Origin: Cylindrotheca closterium
Lineage: Eukaryota > Bacillariophyta > Bacillariophyceae > Bacillariales > Bacillariaceae
Assembly: GCA_933822405.4 (NCBI GenBank)
Contig: CAKOGP040001770.1
Span: 248,001-312,000, forward strand
Length of the DNA: 64,000 bases
Reading direction: 5' to 3'
Shown here: piece after piece, positions 29,669-40,400 of the stretch
How positions within the stretch are numbered: position 1 is the first letter of the stretch
Layout of the letters: each line of letters opens with the position of its first letter
Notes under the pieces: generated by a model
What the model was told of the DNA's origin: nothing
The model's input: only the letters and a program-made list of their open reading frames with translations
The model's database searches: none
Position numbers and translations under genes: made by a program

Positions 29669-31541
29669 ATGGATCTGACTTCTTTCGACATGAATCTTCT
29701 GCCGCCTATTCTGCACGAGCTGGACTTGTCGAGCAATCGACTGGAGGATATCAGCTCGTCCGACGAGTCAGCAACAATACAGCTTGAGGTGTTCAACATC
29801 TCACACAACCAGCTAACTCATCTGAATGACTGCCACATTTCATGTCCAGATCTTCGAGTATTTCGGTGTCATCACAACTCCTTTTCACGGCTTCCAACTC
29901 GGCTCCTTGACGCATCGACAAATCAGCTCGAGTCTATTGACGCTTCATACAATATCATTGCCCATACATTTGATCTCTGCCGCCACAAAAGCTTGAAGAA
30001 ACTGAATATGAAAATGAACAGATTAACAACCATGCCATTGATTCCAAATTCCCTACTGGTATTGGACGTGACAGAAAACAGGATAAAGGATATTGGACAA
30101 CTTCACTCAGTATCCGATGCAGCCCCGCTTGCTTTGATCGAGTTGATGCTCAGTGGGAATCAACTATCTGAAATCGATGGCTCCACTTTTGAAAAGTATT
30201 CCAACTTGCAACTCCTCGACATTAGCTGCAATAAACTCAGAAACTTGCCATACCAGTTGGGACTCCTTCCGAACCTTAGAGCTTTCCGAGTCGCCTCCAA
30301 CCCACTTTTTACCTTAAAAAGATCTGACGTTGAGAGCAATCCAGATGAAGTACTTGCAGTTCTACGCCGACGAGCACCAAAACGGGAGGAAGCGTTGCAT
30401 TCGCAACCTTCCTCGATTCTTTCCGCTTTCATCTCCAACGGAAACTCTATTGTGCTCTCTGTATCCCATAATCGAGGGCAATGGGTACGGTCATTCCTTT
30501 TCCCTAGATCCACTTGTGCGATCGCTAAAAGCAAATCCTGTGATTGCCAGCAAGATCACAAACAAACTTGAATTGCATGGATTTGAGTCGATTCCGGGGG
30601 ATCTCATTTCAACTATCCGAGATGTCTCCAATATATCACTTTCGACAAACAAGCTGTCATTGGTTCCGCCGCAATTGGCAGCCTGTCCACGGTTGGTCCA
30701 TCTTGACTTGTCAAAAAATCAGTTTAGTGATCTCTCTCCACTTGTAGGGGATCTTTTATGGGCCGGCACCATTAAGCTGCTTGACCTAGGTGGTAATTGC
30801 TTTACAGAGGTACCCATGGAAGTATTGGCTCAATTGAAGTGTCTGAAGACTCTCAATCTAATGTCCAATAGCATCAAGTCCCTGAAACGTTGTACAACAT
30901 GGCTACCAGTATCTTTGGTTTGTTTGGAGTTGTCGGAGAATCAGATCGAAGACATGGAAGACTTGGTGTGGTCATTGGCCTTGAGTTGTCGCAATATTCA
31001 AGTACTGCGAATTGCCCAGAATAAGTTGAAGAAGATACCCTTGGAATTGGGATTGTTTCTCGAAGGTAAACTAAGCAAGTTAAACCTACAAATGAATCCC
31101 CAGCAAGCAGTGCGGCATGCAGTTTTGGAGAGAGGATGTGCAGATCAACTAGCATACCTCAAAAACAGGATGACAAAGGAAGAAGTACTAGAATCGAGGA
31201 AGCGATTGGTGGCTTTACACGGCGAGCTTCTATCCGAGAAACAATCAGTTTCACATTCCAATTCACTTGGGAAAGATGCAGCCGAGAACAGAGAAATTGC
31301 AGTTTGTTCAAATGCTGACACGACAAACCAAGGAGCTTCCAACCAATCATTGAACTCTCCCGAGCGACTAGCCTCGCTGAGACTGATAGCAGAGTGCAAA
31401 GAAAGGATTGTTGGTGTGCAACATGAGATTGATACAAACTTTGCACTAAGCCAAGCAAAACGTTACGCAATGAAAAAAGAAATTGCAATGGGGCGGTCTT
31501 TCATGATAAAGGAAGAGCGAAAGCTCGGTTTGAGAAAGTGA
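29669..31541 (+). CDS. LRRC40-like leucine-rich repeat protein, frame interrupted
   Basis: Two overlapping frames together give an LRRC40-like protein of about 610 aa. The first (from ATG 29669) has short LRRs ending in RAFRVASNPLFTLKRSDVES and VLAVLRRRAP, the family's mid-protein cap. The second resumes with LVRSLKANP and LELHGFESIP, further LRRs, and the second cap LNLQMNPQQAVRHAVLERG, then a charged helical tail. The shift of one base falls between about 30390 and 30500. No GT-AG pair of reasonable size and correct phase was found there; a weak pair (30350-30476) would delete the conserved cap. It is therefore a frameshifted allele, pseudogene or error. The role of LRRC40 is poorly known. 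Confidence 0.6.
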
Positions 31542-31821
31542 GCATCAAAGCAATGCAATGCGCAGGCTTTTAGCGCCGGTGCATTTTTGGGCCTCGAAGA
31601 TAGATACTCGCGCGAGCCTCGCACTGATGCGCTCGAATAGCTTGTAACGGTTCACACTTCTGGGTCTACAAAACAATGCATGGTTGCAAACAATTCCTGC
31701 TAGAAGGAAAATAGAAGAAGCAGTTATTTAGCGAAACTCGTCAATTACTGTACATTGGTGTCGTTGCACGTCATTGACAGCGCTTAAAATGCGTTGAGCA
31801 GACGGGTGCAACTATGCAAAC

Positions 31822-33171
31822 TCAATGCGTTAGCATGTCAATAGCATCCCCTGCTGACTGTAGAATCTGATTCCCCATTATACCCGTTGATGCCAATCCT
31901 AGCGTTGTCAAAGCTGCTACAGGAAGTTCTTGCTGTGCTCGCTGCTCGCTTTTGAAAGCCATCACTACTGGCAAAACACCGTATAGGAGTGGAGAGCCGA
32001 ACGCTCCCGCAATCCTAAGAGCATCGTTCAAGTTATTCTCGAAGTACATCGCCCCGATCCAAGCGATACAAACAGAAACAGCAACCGAGAGAAATGAAAA
32101 TTTGTCGTTGTCAGTTGATGCGTCATTCGCGTTGTTTCCTGGCGGTTGAAGAAAGCTCTTAACCTCTTCTGCCAGGGACATGATGCACCCAATACTGGAT
32201 CCAGCGAGTGTAGTTAGAAAGAATATGGAAATGACAGGACCCTCAAGACCTGCAGAACTGTTGATACCTCCTCCAAGAACAGCAAAAGTCCAGGCCAAGT
32301 ACATGAGTAACGGAATGATTGATCCAAGTATAATTGGCATAGTGTTCTTCGTTCGATCGTAGTCGTTCAATTTGGTAACTGTAGGGACAATGTTCTGATA
32401 TACCAGGCTCATAAGAATTACTGGTGCCAGCTCTCCTGCACTTGCAATCGAGTTGGATGATATTCCGGGTGTGAAGAGGAGTGTAAATGGATCGTGGGTA
32501 ACATGCGCTAGTCCCGGCAATAGGATCCCAGCAAAGGAAACGAATAGTCCAGTGGCGAGTAAAGATGCCACTCGGGACAAAGAGGAGAAACTTTGGGTTC
32601 CAATGAGAGCAGCGGAACCGGCGACCCATATCAAAGAAACAGTGTCGCTGCTCAATGCACCCTGAAACGCATCGGCACCCATAGCGCCAATCTTCACTGT
32701 ATTGAAAGCCATGACAAGCCCGTTCACAAAAATAGAAATGAGTGAAATTACTGTTGCAGCTAATCTTGAATTCAAATTTACTTGTGCAAAGTCTTTGAAT
32801 GACGACGGAACATCGTTGCCACTATTTGCATGTTGATTGATTGCGACTTCGGCAATTATCAGCCCAGATACCAAGTTGATGAGGAAGCTTACAAGGAAAA
32901 TTGTTGTTGAAATGCCCATACCTGGACCTTCTGCAAGCTCGGGTAGAACAAGCATCCCAGCCCCAACCGTGTTGCCAGTTATTAAGAAGGATGACGACAA
33001 GACTGGGATAAGCGATGCCGGCAGTTGAGCAGCGTTTATTAATCCATGTTCCTTCTCTGTTTCCTTCCAACCATCCAACAGGGAAACTGCAACGAGGTTA
33101 TTATTTCTTCGTGTCTTTGCATCATCTCCCCTTACTGATTTCATCATCAGCGGCGGTATAGGACCGTCCAT
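31822..33171 (-). CDS. Aromatic amino acid permease (HAAAP, Trp/Tyr permease family)
   Basis: The 449-aa product has about 11 hydrophobic segments. The family hallmark is near residue 60 (FLITGNTVGAGMLVLPEL). Bacterial relatives (Mtr, TnaB, TyrP) are proton-coupled importers; plant relatives are often plastid-located. Directly upstream in the same frame is a 36-codon reading from ATG 33285 that looks like a signal or plastid presequence (HVALWLTAATLTPLSFGF), separated from the permease ATG only by TAG CAA. Either translation starts at 33171, losing targeting, or the TAG is a nonsense mutation. No suitable intron was found. Substrate and location are inferred. Confidence 0.8.
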   Translation of the reverse strand: MDGPIPPLMMKSVRGDDAKTRRNNNLVAVSLLDGWKETEKEHGLINAAQLPASLIPVLSSSFLITGNTVGAGMLVLPELAEGPGMGISTTIFLVSFLINLVSGLIIAEVAINQHANSGNDVPSSFKDFAQVNLNSRLAATVISLISIFVNGLVMAFNTVKIGAMGADAFQGALSSDTVSLIWVAGSAALIGTQSFSSLSRVASLLATGLFVSFAGILLPGLAHVTHDPFTLLFTPGISSNSIASAGELAPVILMSLVYQNIVPTVTKLNDYDRTKNTMPIILGSIIPLLMYLAWTFAVLGGGINSSAGLEGPVISIFFLTTLAGSSIGCIMSLAEEVKSFLQPPGNNANDASTDNDKFSFLSVAVSVCIAWIGAMYFENNLNDALRIAGAFGSPLLYGVLPVVMAFKSEQRAQQELPVAALTTLGLASTGIMGNQILQSAGDAIDMLTH

Positions 33172-33619
33172 TTGCTATAGTGGTGGCGAAAGTCGGAAAC
33201 GGAAGCAAGAATTGGAAAACCCAAAGCTCAAAGGAGTAAGCGTCGCTGCAGTTAACCACAGAGCAACATGCCTTGGCGCTACCATACTGATTTCAAGAGC
33301 TGCTCGAGTGCTGTTGGTGTATCTGAACTTGGTTTTTCTGCAAAGGAATTTCCGGAAGGACACGAAAAGTGTCAGATGGGAAGTTGGTGGCGGGTGCGGT
33401 ACCGGTTCCTACACAGGGCAGACTTACTGAAGGATATCATAGCATATATATAATACAGTAGAACCATACAGTCATTGGAAACATTGGGTTTATTCTGAAT
33501 GTATTGTTTTTAAGAATGAAGATTATTTTATGTGACTATCGTTCCAAACGCGCTGTTCGGTTGGTCATTATTTCAGAGGCTTGTTCGAGGTTCCTTGTTT
33601 TCACAAATGACTGACTCAC
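33172..33619. other. Upstream region of the permease gene with interrupted presequence
   Basis: It contains the in-frame presequence-like stretch 33285-33175 on the minus strand, a GGTACCGG site near 33396-33410 and AT-rich DNA toward the 3' end of the RBR ligase gene. No other gene is supported. Confidence 0.5.
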
Positions 33620-34777
33620 TCAAACCTTTTCATGACTGCTATCACTTTCGTAATCCTCAGAATCAATATCGTCCTTGCCATTGTCGGCACCAGTTCTTGT
33701 CATCATTGTTATTGTATGTTGTGACGAAGGAATGTGTTGCTCTAGCCCATGTTTCTGAAGCATCGCACTAATTCCACAGTCTGCACCAAAAGTGTCGAGT
33801 AAATCCAATACTGGAAGGAAAACCACCAAAGTTACCCTTGCAGCACCGCGTTTCAAAGAAAAGGATTTGTGCCCTTCTTCATCCAATTCCAGCCCCACAC
33901 ACTGGCAGAAACAGCAGCAAAGAGACACAATAGAAATGCCGGCCATTAATACAACATAGGCAACGACAAATGGAATGAGAAGTGGTAGACTCAAACAAAT
34001 GATCAATCGATACTTCCAAATTCGACGATGGTCGACGTAGGAACGATCGCAGTTTTGGCAAACACGAATTGTGTTTCCAGTCAAATCATGTTTCCCACAC
34101 CGATAGCACATATCATCTCCACAGGAAGGGCAGACAACGTGATCACAACCCGATGCCTTTTCAATTGGAGCCCCACAATGAGAGCAAGGCTTTGTATTCG
34201 TCCTTATAAGCCTTTCTGACTTGCGGTCCAGACAACTGGTCTTTTGCTTGTTGTAAAAGGCACATGATTGGATTGGATGAGCATCCCCATGGATGGAACA
34301 GAATACATGCCTACATGACGGGCATTCTAGAGTGCTAGGACAGGTAATTTCGTCCTTTATGTGTTCGGCTTTTGAAACGATCTCTTGGCACCGAGAGCAG
34401 GGCATCAAGGTCGGATCCTTTGAAAGTTGTTTCAATCGAAGGTAGTCCCTCCATTTTGCGACGCCCCTACGTGAATCGTCGGCTTTCTCGGCAGAAGGGC
34501 GGAGCAAAATATCTCTAACTTGTTCATCAGTGATGGTATTGTCGCAGTTGGTAGGGCTTGCTGGACATTCAATAGGATAGTCTCGGTTGGATAGGGAATA
34601 CGAACATTGATGCAGTAGACAGTTACGGCAAAATAGGTGCTGACAACCTTTCACATTTACACGCATACATCTTGCATCTTCTTCATCGAATTCCGAACAG
34701 TCGCCAAATTCTTCATAGCATATTGCACAACGTGAATCTCCGTCGTCCACTGAAGTGTTCATCACGTTGATATCCAA
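33620..34777 (-). CDS. RBR-type E3 ubiquitin ligase (RNF144-like)
   Basis: 385 aa, one exon. RING1 starts at residue 17 (CAICYEEF...CRNCLLHQC), an IBR follows (CPSTLECPSCRHVFC), then RING2 (CSHCGAPIEKASGCDHVVC). In RBR ligases the Cys after the RING2 Gly (here in ASGC) forms the thioester with ubiquitin before transfer. Two close hydrophobic segments (about 255-290, LIICLSLPLLIPFVVAYVVL and on) place it in a membrane, as in the RNF144 group. The acidic tail has no further domain. All main zinc ligands appear present. Start at ATG 34777. Confidence 0.88.
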   Translation of the reverse strand: MDINVMNTSVDDGDSRCAICYEEFGDCSEFDEEDARCMRVNVKGCQHLFCRNCLLHQCSYSLSNRDYPIECPASPTNCDNTITDEQVRDILLRPSAEKADDSRRGVAKWRDYLRLKQLSKDPTLMPCSRCQEIVSKAEHIKDEITCPSTLECPSCRHVFCSIHGDAHPIQSCAFYNKQKTSCLDRKSERLIRTNTKPCSHCGAPIEKASGCDHVVCPSCGDDMCYRCGKHDLTGNTIRVCQNCDRSYVDHRRIWKYRLIICLSLPLLIPFVVAYVVLMAGISIVSLCCCFCQCVGLELDEEGHKSFSLKRGAARVTLVVFLPVLDLLDTFGADCGISAMLQKHGLEQHIPSSQHTITMMTRTGADNGKDDIDSEDYESDSSHEKV

Positions 34778-35417
34778 TTAGACTTCAGAATTTTGTCTTC
34801 TTTATAGATAATGAAGCTGTGTATATATTCAAAGGATCGCTCTTTCCAACATTGAGGATCACTAAAGAACGTATGTCTTAGTGTTTCATTTTTGGCATCA
34901 TATCACGTGTGTGGATACTGTACCGGTGGGTGGCGCGTGTCATTCATTTCATATCATATCATTTTATTTGGATCAGTATTTGACTCGTTCGACTCATTGA
35001 CATCGGGCGGCTTTGACTCATGCGACTTCTTTGCTACAGTATGGGACGATGAGTGTAGATTCAATAAGAGCACCAAGCAAGATGAGGAGCTACGCGAACG
35101 ATGAAGAAAGCTGCTATTTGTGTTTACCATTCTTCTATGCGCAATATGAATGTTTTCACTGGCATTTGGCAATGTCGCCATCGGCAACAATGTCGGCAAT
35201 TTACCCGCATCCTGAGAGCTTCTTTGCGCAATAAAGCACGAACTGATTATTGGCTCAGGGTGGAAGCAACTGAAAGCCTCTTGATTTCGCCTCCGGCTGC
35301 ATTGCGTTTGTACAAGCGTGTATTTTAAAATGTCCGCACTCGTTGCCATGTGTTTAAAGTGGACGTTGCCACTTGACGCCCGGGTTCCCTCTGGCAAATT
35401 GACGCCTCCCCACAGCC
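34778..35417. other. Intergenic spacer, no supported gene
   Basis: Upstream of the RBR ligase and downstream of the PDZ protein gene (both minus). It contains CACGTG at 34904 and TTGACTCATG near 35010. A minus-strand frame (34954-35439) is open but overlaps the PDZ gene's end and shows only low-complexity Ser, so it is not called. Confidence 0.5.
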
Positions 35418-36953
35418 CTAGTCCGACGGGAAAAAGCACATACGAAATTCCCCATCACAATAGTTTGTTTGCTCCAACTCCCAAAGATAGTACTGTTCAT
35501 ATCCCACCGTTGTGTTGGTTCCGTTCAAAGTCTCAATGATGGGACAGAGTCCATTTTCTGGTGGCACTCCAGTCGGACAAACTTCGCAACCCTCAAACCA
35601 GAACAAATTCACTTCCGAGTTGTAACATATTCCCTTTACTTGCAAGAACCACGAAAGTAGTACCCCAGTTGCCAAGAAGGGAATAATGACAAGTGAGTGT
35701 ATGAGCTTTCCCACCATGGTTCTTGCTTGCCCCTCATAATGAACTGAGATAAAGTGCAATATAACTGCAATGCTCTCCATTCCAACAACAAAGTATGCTT
35801 CTTTTTCATCAGACTGGTAAATCAACATCCATGCAATGATGAATCCAAAGAAAGGATTGATGACGGTCAAAAAATTGATGACAAATATCACAATACCAGG
35901 GTTACTGCCAAAAAATAGCTTGGAAATGCACGATCGATTTGGATCCAATTCTTCTTCTGAAACGGTAGGAGGCCACATGGTGAGTCTCATTGCCCGCAGC
36001 AAAAAGCCCAATTCGGCAACGACCAAAAAGGCAAATGGGAGTGCAGTAGCTAGGGGAATTGCACCACTGTCAATCTTTTCTCCACAGCAGGTTCTCGATT
36101 CTTCAAAAAAAGCCTTGAATGCAAAGGAAGTTGTAACAAGATCAAAAAGCAATTCCACTGCAATCAAAAACCAAATGATAATGACGCCTTTGGGAGGTGT
36201 CTCGATTTTGATATGCCGTTTGCCAAACATGATGGACCGTTGATCCTGTCCCAAGAGGCTGGGACGCAAGGGTTCCTCCACAGCTATATTCAGAGACCTC
36301 GAAGATCTTAATTGCTTGACAGTTTTCTTGTAGTCAGTAGCCGGTTTTCCATTGACGGAACGGAGTATCGACCCGCTTTTGAGATCGGGAAAGCTGCCAT
36401 CTCGCTGACCCCTTGTAACAATTAGTTGATTGGAACCATCGGGATTCTTGAATCTCGAAACGTGCACTGTAAAGCCAAGCTTGTCGGACTTTTTCTTTTT
36501 GGTAACTTCAAAAGTAGTCAACCTGCGGCTGGTGACCTCACCTGCAAAATTTACATGAGTCGACTGCGAGGAGGTGCTGAAGGAAGTGGCGATGCCTTTC
36601 TCTTCGCCTTTTTCTTCATCGTCATATTCGATATCAAAGGAAGATTTGGTAGCGGCTGCCGTAAGCTTGACAGGGCCAGTCATGCTTGCCAACATCCCCA
36701 AAACATTTGGTAGAGTATCCGGGCATGGTTTTCCATTGATGGTGACGAGGACATCTCCCGTCTTGAGTTTTGTGTTGACAAATATCGAATCTTCTCTGAT
36801 TTGGCTAACATAAAAGACTTTCCATCTGTTGGATTTTGTCACACGGATTCCAACCCTACAATTGGGGAAAGGTTTTTCAGCCTCTATTGAGAAGACAGAT
36901 TCCAGATACGGTTTTAATGCCGCCAAAGCGCCAGTCTCCGAACTTCCCTGCAT
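35418..36953 (-). CDS. Tandem-PDZ multi-pass membrane protein
   Basis: 511 aa. Two PDZ-like domains occupy about residues 25-105 (LKTGDVLVTINGKPCPDTLP) and 145-230 (LKSGSILRSVNGKPATDYKK). About five transmembrane segments follow near 256-278, 298-320, 352-379, 386-405 and 418-439. A Cys-containing C-terminal loop (CYNSEV...FEGCEVCPTG...NYCDGEFRMCFF) is probably lumenal or extracellular. PDZ domains normally bind C-terminal peptides. The membrane part resembles no transporter that I recognise. Start ATG 36953 is used; an upstream frame (36877-37080) did not join in phase. Confidence 0.7.
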   Translation of the reverse strand: MQGSSETGALAALKPYLESVFSIEAEKPFPNCRVGIRVTKSNRWKVFYVSQIREDSIFVNTKLKTGDVLVTINGKPCPDTLPNVLGMLASMTGPVKLTAAATKSSFDIEYDDEEKGEEKGIATSFSTSSQSTHVNFAGEVTSRRLTTFEVTKKKKSDKLGFTVHVSRFKNPDGSNQLIVTRGQRDGSFPDLKSGSILRSVNGKPATDYKKTVKQLRSSRSLNIAVEEPLRPSLLGQDQRSIMFGKRHIKIETPPKGVIIIWFLIAVELLFDLVTTSFAFKAFFEESRTCCGEKIDSGAIPLATALPFAFLVVAELGFLLRAMRLTMWPPTVSEEELDPNRSCISKLFFGSNPGIVIFVINFLTVINPFFGFIIAWMLIYQSDEKEAYFVVGMESIAVILHFISVHYEGQARTMVGKLIHSLVIIPFLATGVLLSWFLQVKGICYNSEVNLFWFEGCEVCPTGVPPENGLCPIIETLNGTNTTVGYEQYYLWELEQTNYCDGEFRMCFFPSD

Positions 36954-37444
36954 GGCAATGGAGAACGTTTTGATTGATTCTACTCAGCCTATAACACGAC
37001 AATATTAATAGTATAGAGTAAGAAGCGACGCAGCTAAAAAGACTACCTGTGAAAAACATGCGGGCAAAGGAAGGTTCCATTCGACTAGATAGTCAAGCAG
37101 GAATTTTCTACATTTAAAAAAGTGCACCGGCATGCGTGTGAGCGACTGACTCCTACTATTTTGTCGTGGCACCATTCTGAATTCAACACCACGAACTTCC
37201 CGATCTCAGTACAGTATGCAAACAGTGCCGGTAGTGTACCCTGTACCAGTATGACTAAACAATTACTAGGTACAAGAAGAATCCAGCTTAGTGACAATAT
37301 TTCATTCCCCAACGCCTCACTTTCACGAACTACCTCACTTCGAATAACATCATTCATCCTACGACGATGCTTCTGATAGTACTAGAATACAAATGATGTG
37401 AAGAAGCAAGTCACTATGTATTAAATATTATGCTACCAACAATA
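36954..37444. other. Spacer upstream of the PDZ gene
   Basis: It holds GTGTACCCTGTACCAG near 37228-37246 and a further GGTACAAG near 37268, like the GTACC clusters at other starts. No gene is supported. Confidence 0.45.
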
Positions 37445-40400
37445 TTATTTCATGTATAGTTTGAGTTCATTGTGCGTGGTGTACGAGCGGTCCAAGGTTC
37501 CATAAGCCCAAGGATCCCAGGCACCAGCATTGTAGAGTGAAGCCCCAAAATCCTGAGGTAAAACGCCAAGTAATGGATCCATAAGACCGATGGAATCCAC
37601 ACTCCCGTTACTGGCCTGGTTGCCATTACCGTCACAAATATTTGGTCCACGATCGTCAAGAAAAATTCTCGTAAAATAATCCACAGTCATACCTAGAACC
37701 AGATCGTAGTAGGTCCCAACAAGCGAATCTATGTCAAGTGGTGTTCCACAATTGCTATCAAGCATTGCGGCCTTTGAGATGAAGGATCTCTTGCCATTCT
37801 CATCTTCCGCCCATATGCCATCGGCCATTACATCGCGGAGAGCTCTCCAGTTTGCAGCAGTTGCAACCCCAAAAGCACATGGTGTAACAACTGACTTTTC
37901 CACACGCATTGATTCGTCACTATGATGGACAAACAGAGCATATCCACCTGCTGTTTGGTCACAGTAAACAACAAAAGGAGTTCCAGACTGTCCCGGAGCT
38001 ATGAGATAGTATCCATTTGTACTAAATCCAGCATCCAAGTGAGCTTTGCAGGTATCACGAGATGTGGCTGACTCAAGGTCAGAGGTTGAGCTATACGCAA
38101 CACAAGGAGTTGGTCCAGAAGTCCCGGCAGTGACAGGTGCAGATGTTGGGGGAGGTACTAGCGGTGGAGTTGGGGGAGGAACTGGTGCGGGCGTTGGCAC
38201 CGGCACCGGCGCTGGGGTGGGGCCCAAAGTGGGCAAGGATGTGGGCACAGAAGTTGGCGCCGAGGTTGGAACAGGCGTTGGTTCAAAACTAGGCCCGTAT
38301 GTAGGTTCGAAGGTAGGCTCATAGGTTGGCTCATCGGTGGGCTCAAAAGTGGGCTCGTAGGTAGGTTCATACGTAGGCTCGTAGGTTGGCTCGCAGGTTG
38401 GTTCAAATGTAGGATCAATTGTAGGCTCAGAAGTAGGTCCAAAGGTTGGCTCAAAAGTAGGAGTAAATGTGGGTCCCGAGGTCGGATCAGGCGTCTGTCC
38501 GACTACTGGTGCCCTTGTCGGATTAAATGAAGTACTGGGTTGCGGTGTCGCGACAGTAGGTTCTGGTGTTGGTAGAGACGTCGGTTCTGGTGATGGAGGT
38601 ATGGTTGGACCTGGCGTTGGAGGAGGCGTTGGCCGTCCCGTTGGTCCAGGAGTTGGTGGCGGTGTCGGCCCAGGAGATGGTCTTAGCGATGGTTCTGAAG
38701 TAGGTTCTTGCGTCACTCCAGGCGCTGGAGCAATCGTTGGACAAGGACTTGGCTTTCGGGTAGGCGATCCGGTAACCGACATTGTGCTTGGATTTCCAGA
38801 TGGAACAGAACTTGGTACATCCGATGGTGCAATAACGGGTAATGGCCCATCACCCTCACCAGGTGTTGGTTTGTCTTCATTGATCACTGCTCGGACAATC
38901 ACGCTGATGAATGGAGCTTCCAGGCCTAAAGGGAATACCAGATTTCGCCCAAAGACTGCACTCATCAGACTCACAATAGTCAAGTACTTGGCATCTGGAT
39001 CTCTCATGAATAAGTCAAAGTCGAATGTACCACCAAAGCACATCACGGATTGACATTCTTTGAGATCTTCCAAAGTCTCTGGAGCCCAATTGACATAGCC
39101 ATTGGCCACAATGTATCTTTCTCCTTCCAGAATATCTTCGATCTCTTGTAAGCTTCTTCGATCTTGTTCGTTGTTATCTTCAAAGCAGCCCACAAGCAAG
39201 GGCATCAAGAATCTCTGAATCTCTGCTTCCAAAAAGTTCATCGTCGTTTGTTGGTCACCTATTTTAGCTTCCAACGTCACGTCTAAGATGACACCAAACC
39301 TTCGAGTAACCATATTTTCTTGATCCAATACAGGAAGGCGATTGGCAACCTTTTCGCAATCTTCCTTGGAAGGACGATATCCAGCTGCTGTGGGGCCCAC
39401 AGTGAGACGATCCGTTGCCTCAGTTGGTGGCAAAGTAGGAGGAGCCGTGGGATTAGTGTCCACAACAACAGTGTCCGGTTTAGTAATTGTGGATTCATCA
39501 TCGTTGGATCGGAGCAAGAGAATGGCAATAATGGCTCCGACAATAAGGAGCAAAAAGAGCAAACAACACAAGAGAGCGCCTTTTCTTTTTCGCTTCTTCT
39601 CGTTTTCTTCGTTTTCGTCAGGCTTGTCTTTGGCAGCTGTTACTGCCTCTCCGTGATCACCACCATCCGAACTATCCACATGCGTTTCGGATGCCAAAAC
39701 GTCGCTATCCAAAGCATGTGGACTCTTTTTGGATTTTGACTTTCTTGGAGACTGGAGTTCCAAGTCATCTTCCGGCTGAAGCTTTCTGGAGCTTCTACTG
39801 GACAATCCATCCAGCTTTCTAGAGCTTCTGCTGGAGTGTTCCTTGGATCGACCATCCAGTTTTCGAGAGCTTCTGGTGGCATGCTCCTTGGATATACCCT
39901 CAAGCTTTCTAGAACTTCTGCTGGAGTGTTCCTTGGAGTGACCATCCTGCTTTTTAGAGCTTCTACTATCTTGTTTGGAGGAGTTCTTTTGTTTGTGTTC
40001 GTCCTCGCCACTGGAATCATCAATACTGACGTCGTCATCATTCAAAGGCAGCTCTTCTGGCAGCAAGAGATCACTGCTAGACCTCTTAGAATGAGATTGT
40101 CTGGATCGTTCACTTTCGTCCAAGAGCAATCCTGATGGTGACGAAAAGACATTTCGATCACTTGCCGACCGCTTCGTGTGCGAACGTCGCGAGGAGGATC
40201 GACTTGGAGACTTGGTGGAAATCATCAACTTGGAACTGTTGGATCTTTGGTGGTTCTTGAGCGATTTTCCACTAGAAGGGGTTTTGGGGGACATGGAATA
40301 ATCAGATCTCCTCGAGCTTGGCGTTTTGGGTGATTTCGAGTAATTGGATCTTTTAGAGTGCGAGGTTCGAGAGGATGTGGTGGAGACATTAGAAGAACGT

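Noticed and set aside
34954..35439. 161-codon minus-strand frame
   Set aside because: Low-complexity Ser content, overlaps the 3' end of the PDZ gene, no family resemblance.
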